DNA of 64,000 nt from Chitinophaga silvatica (GTDB taxonomy: Bacteria; Bacteroidota; Bacteroidia; Chitinophagales; Chitinophagaceae), in contig NZ_QPMM01000001.1 in NCBI RefSeq assembly GCF_003419895.1, positions 248,001-312,000 of the forward strand, read 5' to 3'. Made by a program: the position numbers and the translations under genes. The notes beneath the pieces are model-generated. The model was not told where the DNA came from, did no database searches, and saw only the letters and a list, made by a program, of their open reading frames with translations. Positions 7,805-16,274 of this stretch are shown piece after piece; position 1 is the first letter of the stretch; every line of letters starts with the position of its first letter.

Positions 7805-9928
7805 ATGAATTGTTCTTTAAAGAGACATTTAGCATTATTGATCGCTATAGTATTATTTGCAGCTGCCTGTAAAAAAGATAAAGCACAGCCAACTGAGAAT
7901 CGGGATGCTGAAAACCTTGTAAAAGCATTGAACGGACAAGTAGCCAAAATTGATAGCCTCAGTGAATTTGCTCCTTACCTAAAAACCTTGCAATTAAGTA
8001 ATGAAGATGTTGCCCAGGGTATCACTGTGTTTGCTCCAGTGAGCAGCGCCTTTAAAAATTCCGGTGGCCGTAAGGCATCGACAGAGAATTTGCAGTTGCG
8101 TGAAAGCTTGCCCGACTCTTCCGACTTACAGGATTATGTGGTGAAAGGACTTATCAGTGCCAGCTCATTGACCAACAACGCGCATTTCACCAGTATGAGT
8201 GGAAAAACTTTGACTATCACCAAAACCGGCGACGATATTCGGGTGAATGGCGTTCTGCTAACCGCAAAAGACGGAATAACTGGCGATAAAACGATGATCT
8301 ATACTATTAACGGGCTATTAAATACGAACCCGTCACTTGTCATTACAGTATGGGATGCCACAAACTGGTCTGCCACAAAACCAAGAGGGGTAGTAACCGG
8401 AGGGGCAGTGGTAGCGTTGTACAGTTCACGTGGAGATTATGCAACCGGCAAACCCCCGGCTTACACCACCGAAACAGATAACAATGGAAAGGCAAAATTC
8501 AACAATGTTGCTGTAGGTACTTACTATGTTGTTGCTACAAAGGGGGATATGAGCAATATTTTCAAAGAGAAAGGATTCTGGAACCCGCAACCTGTAAATG
8601 GAGTCCTGGCAGGATATGCATTCGATTCACTTTTCCAGACCCAGGCTGAAGTAACTTCCAGTCCACAACAGCCCAATGCGGCGCCAGGGAATTTTCGCTT
8701 CCTGGATGCTAATGGTGATGGGCGCATTGACAATAACGATTTCGTGGCATTACCTTATGCTTCGGTAAATGCGCAACAAGGATTGGCTGCTTCGGCCTCG
8801 GTGTTAATTGGTTATAGCAATAACAACAATCTGAAGGCGATTACCAGTCTGGAAGCCGCTACTGCCTTATTGCAAAGCTGTTATGAAGTGGAAGCTCAAG
8901 CATTTCTCAATTTTACGATGCTGGATGGCTATCTGAGTGATAATGCAGATGCTACTAGCGCAAAATGGCAGGCTATAGATAATTTTGCATTTACACCGCA
9001 AGAACCTGTATTTGCCAACCTATGGAATGGTGCATATTTGCAAGCATTGCCGCAGCTAAACAGGATAATAAGAGATGTACCGGGATTGCCTGATTTAACT
9101 GATAAGGCTACCGTAATTGCCCAGGCCAAAGCGCTTCGTGCATATATTTATCTTCAGCTATATACTTATTTCGGCAATATCCCTGTGCTGAACGGCGTAA
9201 TAATCCCACCTGATTTTTCAAATGCCAATAATCGCCAGTTGGTATATGAACAGGTGAAGAAAGACCTGGAAGAGGCAGCTGCCGGATTGCCTCTGCAATG
9301 GCCACAGGATCAGACCTTCAGACTCACCAAAGGAGCTGCTTCAGCGCTCCTCGCAAGAAATGCACTGCTGCAGAAGGATTATAAGAATGCAACAATCTAT
9401 GCCCAATCAGTGCTGAATAGCGGTATATACCAGTTGTTACCGTCTTACACCAATATATTTACTACAGCTCCAAATGCTGAGGTGATATGGGATCTCTCTG
9501 GGCAGGCTCAATTGTCTGAGTTCAATCCGTACTTTATTTATGGCGGCATTCATGGTAATTTGCCCACCAGTAGGTGCCCTACCATCAGATTGGGAGAAAT
9601 GTACCTGATAGCAGCAGAAGGATTGCTGGAGCAATCAGGTGTTACGCAAGATGTTGTAAACTATAACAACCGGCTTTGCAATCGTCTGCCTACCGGCCTG
9701 TTGCTGTCTATGACTAATACAGCCGCCCAGGTCAGGAGCACATTAAGGAATAACTGGAACGAAGAGATGCTCAGGGAAGGTAACCGCTTTGTGTGTTTGC
9801 AACGTTGGGGAATCGCACAGTCCGTATTGGCTGCGAAAGGTTACACAAGCCCTAAAAATGAATTGTTGCCGATTCCAATTGACTTTATGATTAATTATAA
9901 TGGAATGAAGCAGAATCCAGGGTATTAG
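7805..9928 (+). CDS. fasciclin domain / SusD-like fusion lipoprotein
   Basis: A 707-residue outer-membrane lipoprotein (lipidated Cys near residue 22, FAAAC). Domains in order are a fasciclin (FAS1) domain (about 35-175, with GITVFAPVSSAF and YTINGLL), a carboxypeptidase-regulatory/Ig-like domain (about 192-250, NVAVGTYYVVATKG), and an EF-hand/dockerin-like calcium loop (DANGDGRIDNND, about 301-312). A RagB/SusD-like glycan-binding region follows (about 365-707), with ALRAYIYLQLYTYFGNIPV and the typical C-terminal QNPGY. SusD proteins normally pair with a SusC receptor, but none adjoins this gene. The likely role is binding a surface ligand. The hybrid architecture is unusual. Confidence 0.85.
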   Translation: MNCSLKRHLALLIAIVLFAAACKKDKAQPTENRDAENLVKALNGQVAKIDSLSEFAPYLKTLQLSNEDVAQGITVFAPVSSAFKNSGGRKASTENLQLRESLPDSSDLQDYVVKGLISASSLTNNAHFTSMSGKTLTITKTGDDIRVNGVLLTAKDGITGDKTMIYTINGLLNTNPSLVITVWDATNWSATKPRGVVTGGAVVALYSSRGDYATGKPPAYTTETDNNGKAKFNNVAVGTYYVVATKGDMSNIFKEKGFWNPQPVNGVLAGYAFDSLFQTQAEVTSSPQQPNAAPGNFRFLDANGDGRIDNNDFVALPYASVNAQQGLAASASVLIGYSNNNNLKAITSLEAATALLQSCYEVEAQAFLNFTMLDGYLSDNADATSAKWQAIDNFAFTPQEPVFANLWNGAYLQALPQLNRIIRDVPGLPDLTDKATVIAQAKALRAYIYLQLYTYFGNIPVLNGVIIPPDFSNANNRQLVYEQVKKDLEEAAAGLPLQWPQDQTFRLTKGAASALLARNALLQKDYKNATIYAQSVLNSGIYQLLPSYTNIFTTAPNAEVIWDLSGQAQLSEFNPYFIYGGIHGNLPTSRCPTIRLGEMYLIAAEGLLEQSGVTQDVVNYNNRLCNRLPTGLLLSMTNTAAQVRSTLRNNWNEEMLREGNRFVCLQRWGIAQSVLAAKGYTSPKNELLPIPIDFMINYNGMKQNPGY

Positions 9929-9969
9929 TTGATGCAAGGAATACTTTCACAAAAAAATAAAAATTAAAT

Positions 9970-10017
9970 ATAGTATGGAGGCCAGCTTTGATTCTTTCAA
10001 AGCTGGCCTCATACTAT
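9970..10017 (+). terminator. long hairpin terminator after the fasciclin/SusD gene
   Basis: A stem of about 20 bp pairs ATAGTATG-GAGGCCAGCTTTG on the left with its reverse complement ending ATACTAT on the right, closed by a small loop. It lies 42 bp after the stop. There is no long T-run, but the stem is very stable. Confidence 0.7.
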
Positions 10018-10061
10018 GCTATATAAGTGAAGGCTGATCTATAGCTTTGTCGGATTCTTCG

Positions 10062-10069
10062 TACTTTTG
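10062..10069 (+). promoter_or_regulatory. -7 element of the RNA helicase gene
   Basis: TACTTTTG matches the Bacteroidota -7 consensus TAnnTTTG. It sits 6 bp before the ATG at 10075, implying a very short leader. No clear TTG -33 element is seen at 19 bp spacing. Confidence 0.45.
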
Positions 10070-10074
10070 CGGCA

Positions 10075-11406
10075 ATGCAAAAAAATAGTAACAAATTTGG
10101 TAATATTCTTACCAATCTGAAGATCGATGCTCTGAACGAAATGCAGGAGGCATCCATAAAGGCTAACCAGGAGCATAAAGATGTGATCCTGTTGTCGGCA
10201 ACCGGGTCCGGAAAGACATTGGCTTTTTTACTGCCTGTACTGGAAAGACTGAAGGCCGATAATAAAAAAACTCAGGCGCTTGTGGTGGTGCCTTCCAGAG
10301 AACTGGCCCTGCAAATAGAAAAAGTATTCCGGCAGATGACCACGGGCTATAAGGTAACTGCCTGTTATGGCGGACATCTCAGAGAAACCGAAGAAAACAA
10401 CCTGATAGAAGCTCCTGCACTGATCGTCGGTACCCCCGGCAGATTGGGCGATCATATCCGCAGAGGAAATATTGTGACCGACGGAATAGAAACGCTGGTA
10501 CTCGACGAATTTGATAAAACACTGGAACTGGGCTTCCAGGAAGAAGTAGGCTTTATTGTAGAATCTTTGCCAAATGTAAAAAAGCATATTCTTACATCCG
10601 CTACTGAAGGTGTTGATATCCCGGAATTTTTAGTGTTGGAAGCTCCGGCGCGCCTCGACTTCCTCCCGGAAGATGGAAACACCGCTCCAAGACTGGAATT
10701 AAAACAAGTGCTGGCTCCTGAAAACGATAAGGTAGATACACTGTTCAGATTAATTTGCCATTTGGGTAACAGATCTACCATTGTATTCTGCAACCATAGA
10801 GAGGCTGTAGAACGTACCAGCAAAATGATCTCTGAAAAAGGGATTCTCAACACATTCTATCATGGTGCTATGGAGCAGCGCGATAGAGATGTTGCTCTTA
10901 CAAAATTCAGAAACGGAACCGTAAATGTGCTGGTAACCACAGACCTGGCGGCCAGAGGACTGGATATCCCGCATATCCGCTACATCATACACTTCCATCT
11001 GCCTCATACAGAAGATAGCTGGACTCACAGAAACGGTCGTACTGCCCGTATGGAAGCTAGTGGTACCGCTATTGTTGTGCTGGCACCTGATGAAAAATTA
11101 ATGTCTTACCTGGAAGAAGAACAGGTTAGTACCATAGAATTACCGGAAAAAGCGGTTTTGCCAGAAAAACCAAAATGGGTAACAATATTTATAGGTGCAG
11201 GTAAAAAAGATAAAGTAAATAAAATTGATATCGTTGGGTTCTTATCAAAGAAAGGTCAATTGAAGAAAGACGATATTGGATTGGTTGATGTTAAGGATTT
11301 CTTCTCCTTTGCAGCAATCGTCAGATCAAAAATGAGCTTTACCTTAGAATTGATCAAAAATGAAAAGATCAAGAATAAAAAAGTCAAGATAGATATGGCT
11401 AAGTAA
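10075..11406 (+). CDS. DEAD-box ATP-dependent RNA helicase with DbpA-like RNA-binding domain
   Basis: A 443-residue protein with the RecA-like helicase core. Visible motifs are I (ATGSGKT, about 42), Ia (PSRELAL), Ib (GTPGRLGDH), II (DEFD rather than DEAD, about 143), III (SAT), V (ARGLDIPH) and VI (HRNGRTAR, with Ala in place of the usual Gly). After about residue 365 there is an RRM-like segment with FIGAGKKDKVNKIDIVGFL and IGLVDVKDFFSF. This matches the DbpA-type domain that targets the helicase to 23S rRNA. The likely role is ATP-dependent RNA remodelling in large-subunit ribosome assembly. It appears monocistronic, with its own -7 element and terminator. Confidence 0.9.
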   Translation: MQKNSNKFGNILTNLKIDALNEMQEASIKANQEHKDVILLSATGSGKTLAFLLPVLERLKADNKKTQALVVVPSRELALQIEKVFRQMTTGYKVTACYGGHLRETEENNLIEAPALIVGTPGRLGDHIRRGNIVTDGIETLVLDEFDKTLELGFQEEVGFIVESLPNVKKHILTSATEGVDIPEFLVLEAPARLDFLPEDGNTAPRLELKQVLAPENDKVDTLFRLICHLGNRSTIVFCNHREAVERTSKMISEKGILNTFYHGAMEQRDRDVALTKFRNGTVNVLVTTDLAARGLDIPHIRYIIHFHLPHTEDSWTHRNGRTARMEASGTAIVVLAPDEKLMSYLEEEQVSTIELPEKAVLPEKPKWVTIFIGAGKKDKVNKIDIVGFLSKKGQLKKDDIGLVDVKDFFSFAAIVRSKMSFTLELIKNEKIKNKKVKIDMAK

Positions 11407-11426
11407 TCATAAGTAATTTTAATAGG

Positions 11427-11454
11427 GCGAAAGCAGCAATGCTTTCGCTTTTTT
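11427..11454 (+). terminator. terminator between helicase and TetR genes
   Basis: A 9-bp stem (GCGAAAGCA / TGCTTTCGC) with a GCAA loop is followed by TTTTTTATT. It lies between two convergent genes and reaches the stop codon of the TetR gene. Confidence 0.9.
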
Positions 11455-12046
11455 ATTGAATTACCAATGCTTTTAAGGTTTGTTGGAAAGTAAGCTTTAA
11501 GAGATGTTGATTAAACTCAAACGGGCGGCCCGACATAGTAGCATTTTCCAGATGAAACTTCACCAGCGTATAGAAGGAGCCATAGGCCAATGCCCAGAAA
11601 ACTTCCAGGGGTAACTCAATAATCTGCTTTTTTTCAACAGCATGCTCTACGAAGCGTTTCATTGCCGCTCTGAATATATCTTCCTGTAAGCTGGGCTGCT
11701 TCTTAATTAAAGGTGAACTCTTGAACTGTTCCAGAAATTTATACAACAATGGAAAGTCGATAATATGCTGCAGGCGATTATTCCATTGTTTCCATAACCC
11801 TGATTCGAAATCGGTTTCAGGAATAAAGTCCTGCAATGTAGCAGCCATAAAGGTATCAGTTGCATGCGCAAACAACTTGTTCAGCAAATCTTCCCGATTC
11901 TTATAATATATATAAATGGTGGCGGCAGATATATTGGCCGCTTTGGCCAGTTTATGCATACTAAGGCCATCGAAACCCTCGTTGACGATCATTTCGATAG
12001 CCTTATCCCTTATTAAAATCTCTTTGCTTTCATCTTTGGTGCGCAT
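11453..12046 (-). CDS. TetR/AcrR family transcriptional regulator
   Basis: A 197-residue protein. Residues about 10-55 form the TetR DNA-binding domain (DKAIEMIVNEGFDGLSM, then LAKAANISAATIYIYYKNRE). The rest is a variable helical ligand-binding domain. Its start is 41 bp downstream of the end of pepE on the same strand. A perfect 9-bp-arm palindrome (12056-12079) lies exactly where the spacer between -33 and -7 of its promoter would be, which suggests autorepression. Other targets and the ligand are unknown. Confidence 0.9.
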   Translation of the reverse strand: MRTKDESKEILIRDKAIEMIVNEGFDGLSMHKLAKAANISAATIYIYYKNREDLLNKLFAHATDTFMAATLQDFIPETDFESGLWKQWNNRLQHIIDFPLLYKFLEQFKSSPLIKKQPSLQEDIFRAAMKRFVEHAVEKKQIIELPLEVFWALAYGSFYTLVKFHLENATMSGRPFEFNQHLLKLTFQQTLKALVIQ

Positions 12047-12050
12047 TTAG

Positions 12051-12079
12051 CAAATATAAAAGAATGATTGTTCTTTTAT
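12051..12079 (-). promoter_or_regulatory. promoter with overlapping palindromic operator of the TetR gene
   Basis: On the minus strand TATATTTG (12051-12058) is a consensus -7 element just before the TetR start. The next bases upstream are an inverted repeat with 9-bp arms (ATAAAAGAA, 6-base centre, TTCTTTTAT; 12056-12079) that fills the 19-bp promoter spacer. A repressor bound here would block RNA polymerase. Confidence 0.65.
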
Positions 12080-12087
12080 GGGAATTC

Positions 12088-12792
12088 TTACAGCCCGGAT
12101 AAGGAGCTTCCGGTTGGTAGTTCATATGGCTCTGCGCCGGCAAGGAAAATCCGGGCGCTCAATTTGCCTTCAAGTGTAAGTTGCTCTCCTTTTGCATAGA
12201 TCCAGCTACCTTCTCTTAAGCCAATAACCGGAGTATTGTTTTGAGTATGAAACTCACGGATGCGTGTTTCCCTGGTTTCACCCATATGCTGAGAACCAGC
12301 GATGGGGTCCAGATAATGCGGATTAAGATTATAAGGAATCAACCCCATAGTATTGAAACTGGGAGGATATACAATGGGCATATCGTTGGTTGTTTGCATG
12401 GTAACTCCACCTATATTACTGCCGGCACTGCAACCCATATATGGAGTACCATTTAGTACGGCTTCGGCCAGTACTTTCATTAAGGACAGCTCATGTAATT
12501 GCTTTACCAACAGAAAAGTATTTCCTCCACCAGTAAAAAAGCCTTTAGCCGATTTAATTGCCGCTGCAGGATCTGCAAAGGTATGCAGGCCACGAACCCT
12601 GATGCCTGCCTTGGCAAAGGCCTCGGCGGCTTTAGCCGTATAATCATCGTGCGATATACCGTTAGGACGGGCATACGGAACAAACACAATTTCATCTACT
12701 CCCGCATATAATTGCTTTATAGCCGGTTGTAAATATTCGAGATACCCCTCTCCATACAAGGTAGAAGTACTTGCCAGTATAAAATGCTTCAT
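12088..12792 (-). CDS. pepE: peptidase E (alpha-aspartyl dipeptidase)
   Basis: A cytoplasmic serine peptidase of family S51 that cleaves N-terminal Asp-Xaa dipeptides. The GFFTGGGNTF block (about 84-93), the nucleophile motif GCSAGSN (Ser about residue 122) and the NPHYLDP histidine are all present. Length (234 residues) is normal for the family. An upstream in-frame TTG at 12810 is possible, but a -7 element (12808-12815) lies over it, so ATG 12792 is the better start. The downstream TetR gene follows after 41 bp and could be partly co-transcribed. Confidence 0.9.
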   Translation of the reverse strand: MKHFILASTSTLYGEGYLEYLQPAIKQLYAGVDEIVFVPYARPNGISHDDYTAKAAEAFAKAGIRVRGLHTFADPAAAIKSAKGFFTGGGNTFLLVKQLHELSLMKVLAEAVLNGTPYMGCSAGSNIGGVTMQTTNDMPIVYPPSFNTMGLIPYNLNPHYLDPIAGSQHMGETRETRIREFHTQNNTPVIGLREGSWIYAKGEQLTLEGKLSARIFLAGAEPYELPTGSSLSGL

Positions 12793-12807
12793 CTTCAGAA
12801 AATTGAG

Positions 12808-12815
12808 CAAATGTA
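12808..12815 (-). promoter_or_regulatory. -7 element of pepE
   Basis: Minus-strand TACATTTG matches TAnnTTTG and lies 15 bp before ATG 12792. It supports that start over the upstream TTG. Confidence 0.45.
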
Positions 12816-12912
12816 AGGAAAACCGATTTTGATGTCATCCTAAAAAAAATCTGCTGCTGAAAAGATTGATAGTTAAGGATTTGAAATGCTGAAAAAGTTT
12901 TTTAAAACTTTT

Positions 12913-12933
12913 TAATTGTAAATGTGACAATTA
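12913..12933. promoter_or_regulatory. candidate AraR operator upstream of abf1
   Basis: A perfect palindrome TAATTGT-N7-ACAATTA lies 45 bp before the GH51 start. The same pattern occurs before araB (14568) and before the second GH51 gene (21073), and nowhere else that I noticed. Confidence 0.6.
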
Positions 12934-12978
12934 TTTTGTTCTTTTGATTCAGAGTAAAGAATAATTTAAATCCTCGTT

Positions 12979-14508
12979 ATGAAAAAACATAGTTATATCC
13001 GCACGGGAATCCTGGGCCTGTTGCTATCTTCAACAGCCATACAGGCACAAAATAAAGTAACCTTCCGTACTGATGCGCCAACTCAAACTATTAATAAAAA
13101 TATCTATGGCCACTTTGCTGAGCATTTAGGTAATTGTATCTATGGAGGATTCTATGTTGGGGATACTTCCAGCATTCCTAATACTAATGGAGTGCGAAAT
13201 GATATTATTGCCGCATTGCGCAAATTGAAAATTCCTAATCTCCGTTGGCCAGGTGGCTGTTTTGCTGATACCTATCACTGGAAAGATGGAATCGGGCCTA
13301 AAGACAAACGACCAACCATCGTAAACACCTGGTGGGGTAATGTTACAGAAAATAATAGCTTCGGTACTCACGACTTTCTCAATATGTGCGAAGTGCTGGG
13401 TGCAGAACCTTACCTGGCCGGCAATGTTGGTAGCGGCACTGCACAGGAATTATCTGATTGGGTGCAATATGTAAACTTCCCGGGTAAAAGCCCGATGTCT
13501 GACCTCCGCCAGGAAAATGGCAGAAAAGAGCCCTGGAAAGTACGCTATTGGGGTGTTGGTAATGAAGCCTGGGGCTGTGGTGGAAATATGAGACCTGAAT
13601 ATTATGCAGATATCTATCGCAAGTATTCTACCTTCATGAGCGGACCATTATTTAAAATTGCTTCCGGCGCCAACTCATCTGACTATAACTGGACAGAAGT
13701 ACTCATGAAAAATATCCCCGGTCATATGCTGGATGGAATGGCATTACACCACTATGCAGTGATTGACTGGAACAAAAAAGGAGATGCTGTTGATTTTTCT
13801 GAAGAACAGTATTTTCAGACTATGTCTTCCGCCTGTTTTATGGACACATTGGTACGCAAGCATAGTGCCATCATGGACAAATACGACCCTAAGAAAAAAG
13901 TGGCATTAGTAGTTGATGAATGGGGTGGTTGGTACAACGTGCAGGCAGGAACGAATCCTGGTTTCCTCTTTCAGCAAAACACAATGAGAGACGCTATGAT
14001 TGCCGGAGTTACCCTCAATATCTTTAACAATCATTCCGACAGAGTGAGGATAGCAAACCTTGCACAAACTATCAACGTATTACAGGCTGTAATCTTTACA
14101 AATAAAGAACAAATCATCCTGACGCCCACCTACCACGTAATGGAGATGTACAATGTGCATCAGGATGCTACACTGATCCCGATTGATATTCAAAGTAACG
14201 ACTATACCTTCGGTAAAAGCAAACTTCCTGCTATCACTGCTTCTGCTTCTAAAGATAAAGCAGGTGTAACCCATATTTCATTGGTGAATATTGATGCCGG
14301 CAAGTCTCAGGAACTTTCTATCAACACACAGGATGCCTATAAAACAGTTAACGGACGTATACTCACTTCCACCAAACTGCAGGATCATAACAGTGTTTCA
14401 CAACCTGATAAAATCAAGCCTGTAGCTTTTAATGGAGCAGTGTTGAAAAACAATACACTTACTGTTAAGCTACCTCCGTTCTCTGTAGTAGTATTGGAAT
14501 TGAAATAA
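12979..14508 (+). CDS. GH51 alpha-L-arabinofuranosidase (exported)
   Basis: A 509-residue enzyme with a signal peptide ending in IQAQ that releases terminal alpha-L-arabinofuranosyl residues from arabinan, arabinoxylan or arabinogalactan. The TIM-barrel signatures of GH51 are visible: RWPGGCFADTYHW near residue 93, the acid/base glutamate in GVGNEAWG (about E196) and the nucleophile in VDEWGGWY (about E314). A C-terminal beta-sandwich ends in LPPFSVVVLELK. It is the first gene of the arabinose island, has a candidate AraR operator upstream and its own terminator downstream. The signal peptide implies periplasmic or surface action. Confidence 0.95.
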   Translation: MKKHSYIRTGILGLLLSSTAIQAQNKVTFRTDAPTQTINKNIYGHFAEHLGNCIYGGFYVGDTSSIPNTNGVRNDIIAALRKLKIPNLRWPGGCFADTYHWKDGIGPKDKRPTIVNTWWGNVTENNSFGTHDFLNMCEVLGAEPYLAGNVGSGTAQELSDWVQYVNFPGKSPMSDLRQENGRKEPWKVRYWGVGNEAWGCGGNMRPEYYADIYRKYSTFMSGPLFKIASGANSSDYNWTEVLMKNIPGHMLDGMALHHYAVIDWNKKGDAVDFSEEQYFQTMSSACFMDTLVRKHSAIMDKYDPKKKVALVVDEWGGWYNVQAGTNPGFLFQQNTMRDAMIAGVTLNIFNNHSDRVRIANLAQTINVLQAVIFTNKEQIILTPTYHVMEMYNVHQDATLIPIDIQSNDYTFGKSKLPAITASASKDKAGVTHISLVNIDAGKSQELSINTQDAYKTVNGRILTSTKLQDHNSVSQPDKIKPVAFNGAVLKNNTLTVKLPPFSVVVLELK

Positions 14509-14518
14509 TACGAGGAAC

Positions 14519-14554
14519 AAAAACGGTATGTCGATTTCAGACTGCCGTTTTTTT
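14519..14554 (+). terminator. terminator after the first GH51 gene
   Basis: AAAAACGG pairs with CCGTTTTT across an 18-base loop, followed by a continuous T-run. It separates the GH51 gene from the araB transcription unit. Confidence 0.7.
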
Positions 14555-14567
14555 AGCTCAATTTATA

Positions 14568-14588
14568 TAAGTGTCTAAGTAACAATTA
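14568..14588. promoter_or_regulatory. candidate AraR operator upstream of araB
   Basis: TAAGTGT-N7-ACAATTA, one mismatch from a perfect palindrome, ends 11 bp before the araB start. It matches the sites at 12913 and 21073. Confidence 0.6.
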
Positions 14589-14599
14589 ATAAAGAACAG

Positions 14600-16264
14600 A
14601 TGAAGGCATCCTATGTTATTGGGGTCGATTATGGAACAGATTCGGTACGTTCTATAATCGTAGATGCTCAAAATGGAAAAGAAGTTGCGGCAGCCGTATT
14701 TCAGTACCCTCGCTGGAAAGAAGGCCTGTTCTGCAATCCTGGCCAGAGCCAGTTCAGACAACACCCGCTCGATTATATTGAAGGCCTTGAAACTTCCATC
14801 AAAGATTGCCTGCAACAGGTTACATCTGACGTGGTTGAAAATATCCGCGCTATTTCGGTAGATACTACCGGTAGCACACCAGTAGCGGTTGATGAAACTG
14901 GTACTCCATTGGCCTTGCTTCCTGCATTTAAGGATAATCCCAATGCGATGTTTGTATTGTGGAAAGATCATACTGCTATTAAAGAAGCCGCCGCCATCAA
15001 TGCAACAGCCGCTACATTTCATGAAAACTATCTGCGTTTTGTAGGAGGTATTTACTCCTCCGAATGGTTTTGGGCCAAATTACTTCATATCTGGCGTGTA
15101 GACGAAGCAGTTAGAAATGCTACCTATTCCTGGGTTGAACATTGCGACTGGATTCCTTTCCTGCTGGCAGGAGGGAGCAATGCGCGTGAAATAAAACGTG
15201 GTATCTGTTCCGCTGGCCATAAAGCTCTATATGCAGAAGAATTCGGTGGCTTGCCACCAGATAGCTTCTTTACGGCTATTGATCCCTTACTCACGGGATT
15301 CACTCAACGCCTCTTTACCAATACCTATACATCCAGCGAAGCAGCTGGTAACCTTTGCCCCGAATGGGCGCAGCGCTTAGGGCTTTCTACTTCCGTGGTA
15401 ATTGGCATAGGAGCTTTTGACGCGCATATGGGGGCGGTAGGCGGACAAATAGAACCTTATCATCTCAGTAAAGTGATGGGCACCTCCACCTGTGATATGT
15501 TGGTGGCTCCATTGGCAGAAGTAAGAGATACTTTGGTAAAAGGAATCTGTGGTCAGGTGCCCGGTTCGGTAATCCCGGGGATGATGGGAATGGAAGCCGG
15601 CCAATCGGCTTTCGGGGATGCTTATGCATGGTTTAGTAATGTATTGTCATGGCCTCTGCAACATCTTTTCAATGATACTACTTCACCGGATCTCAAAAAA
15701 CATATCCGGGAAGCTAACGCAAAGATCATTTCAGAACTTTCGCGCCAGGCTGCTGCTATTGAACCGGATGAAAACAGCGAATGGGCTATCGATTGGTTGA
15801 ATGGGCGACGTACTCCGGATGCCGATCAATCACTGAAAGGAACTGTAACCGGACTAAATCTCGCTACCGATGCGCCGCGAATGTTCAGGGCTGTAGCTGA
15901 GGCAACCTGCTTTGGTGCCAGGGCTATTGTGGAACGTTTTGAAAGAGAAGGGGTACCCGTAAAAGGCCTGATCGGAATAGGAGGAGTAGCAAAGAAATCG
16001 CCGTTTATCATGCAAATGATGGCCGATGTAATGAATATGCCTATACGAATTCATAAGTCCGAACAAACCTGCGCATTAGGTGCTGCAATGTTTGCAGCTA
16101 CTGCTGCAGGATTATATGCTACTGTTGAAGATGCAATGGCAGCTATGGGGCAGGGTTTTGAAACTACGTATACCCCTGATGCCAAACGTTCTGGAATCTA
16201 TACAGAGCGATACAGGAAATACAAGGCACTCGGCGCTTTTACAGCATCTATGAATATTGATTAA
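14600..16264 (+). CDS. araB: ribulokinase
   Basis: A 554-residue FGGY-family kinase that phosphorylates L-ribulose to L-ribulose 5-phosphate with ATP. The N-terminal phosphate-binding loop DYGTDSVRS (about 9-17) and AISVDTTGSTPVAVD (about 88-102) are ribulokinase signatures. Later come MGTSTCDML and the FGGY-type GLIGIGGVAKKSPFIMQM (about 456-473). Length is typical of AraB. It begins the araB-araD-araA-symporter run. The araD ATG lies 10 bp after its stop. The candidate AraR operator directly upstream suggests repression without arabinose. Confidence 0.97.
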   Translation: MKASYVIGVDYGTDSVRSIIVDAQNGKEVAAAVFQYPRWKEGLFCNPGQSQFRQHPLDYIEGLETSIKDCLQQVTSDVVENIRAISVDTTGSTPVAVDETGTPLALLPAFKDNPNAMFVLWKDHTAIKEAAAINATAATFHENYLRFVGGIYSSEWFWAKLLHIWRVDEAVRNATYSWVEHCDWIPFLLAGGSNAREIKRGICSAGHKALYAEEFGGLPPDSFFTAIDPLLTGFTQRLFTNTYTSSEAAGNLCPEWAQRLGLSTSVVIGIGAFDAHMGAVGGQIEPYHLSKVMGTSTCDMLVAPLAEVRDTLVKGICGQVPGSVIPGMMGMEAGQSAFGDAYAWFSNVLSWPLQHLFNDTTSPDLKKHIREANAKIISELSRQAAAIEPDENSEWAIDWLNGRRTPDADQSLKGTVTGLNLATDAPRMFRAVAEATCFGARAIVERFEREGVPVKGLIGIGGVAKKSPFIMQMMADVMNMPIRIHKSEQTCALGAAMFAATAAGLYATVEDAMAAMGQGFETTYTPDAKRSGIYTERYRKYKALGAFTASMNID

Positions 16265-16274
16265 TGGAATTATT

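Noticed and set aside
14558..15022. 154-codon frame antisense to araB
   Set aside because: A shadow of araB without family resemblance. The forward frame is unmistakably ribulokinase.
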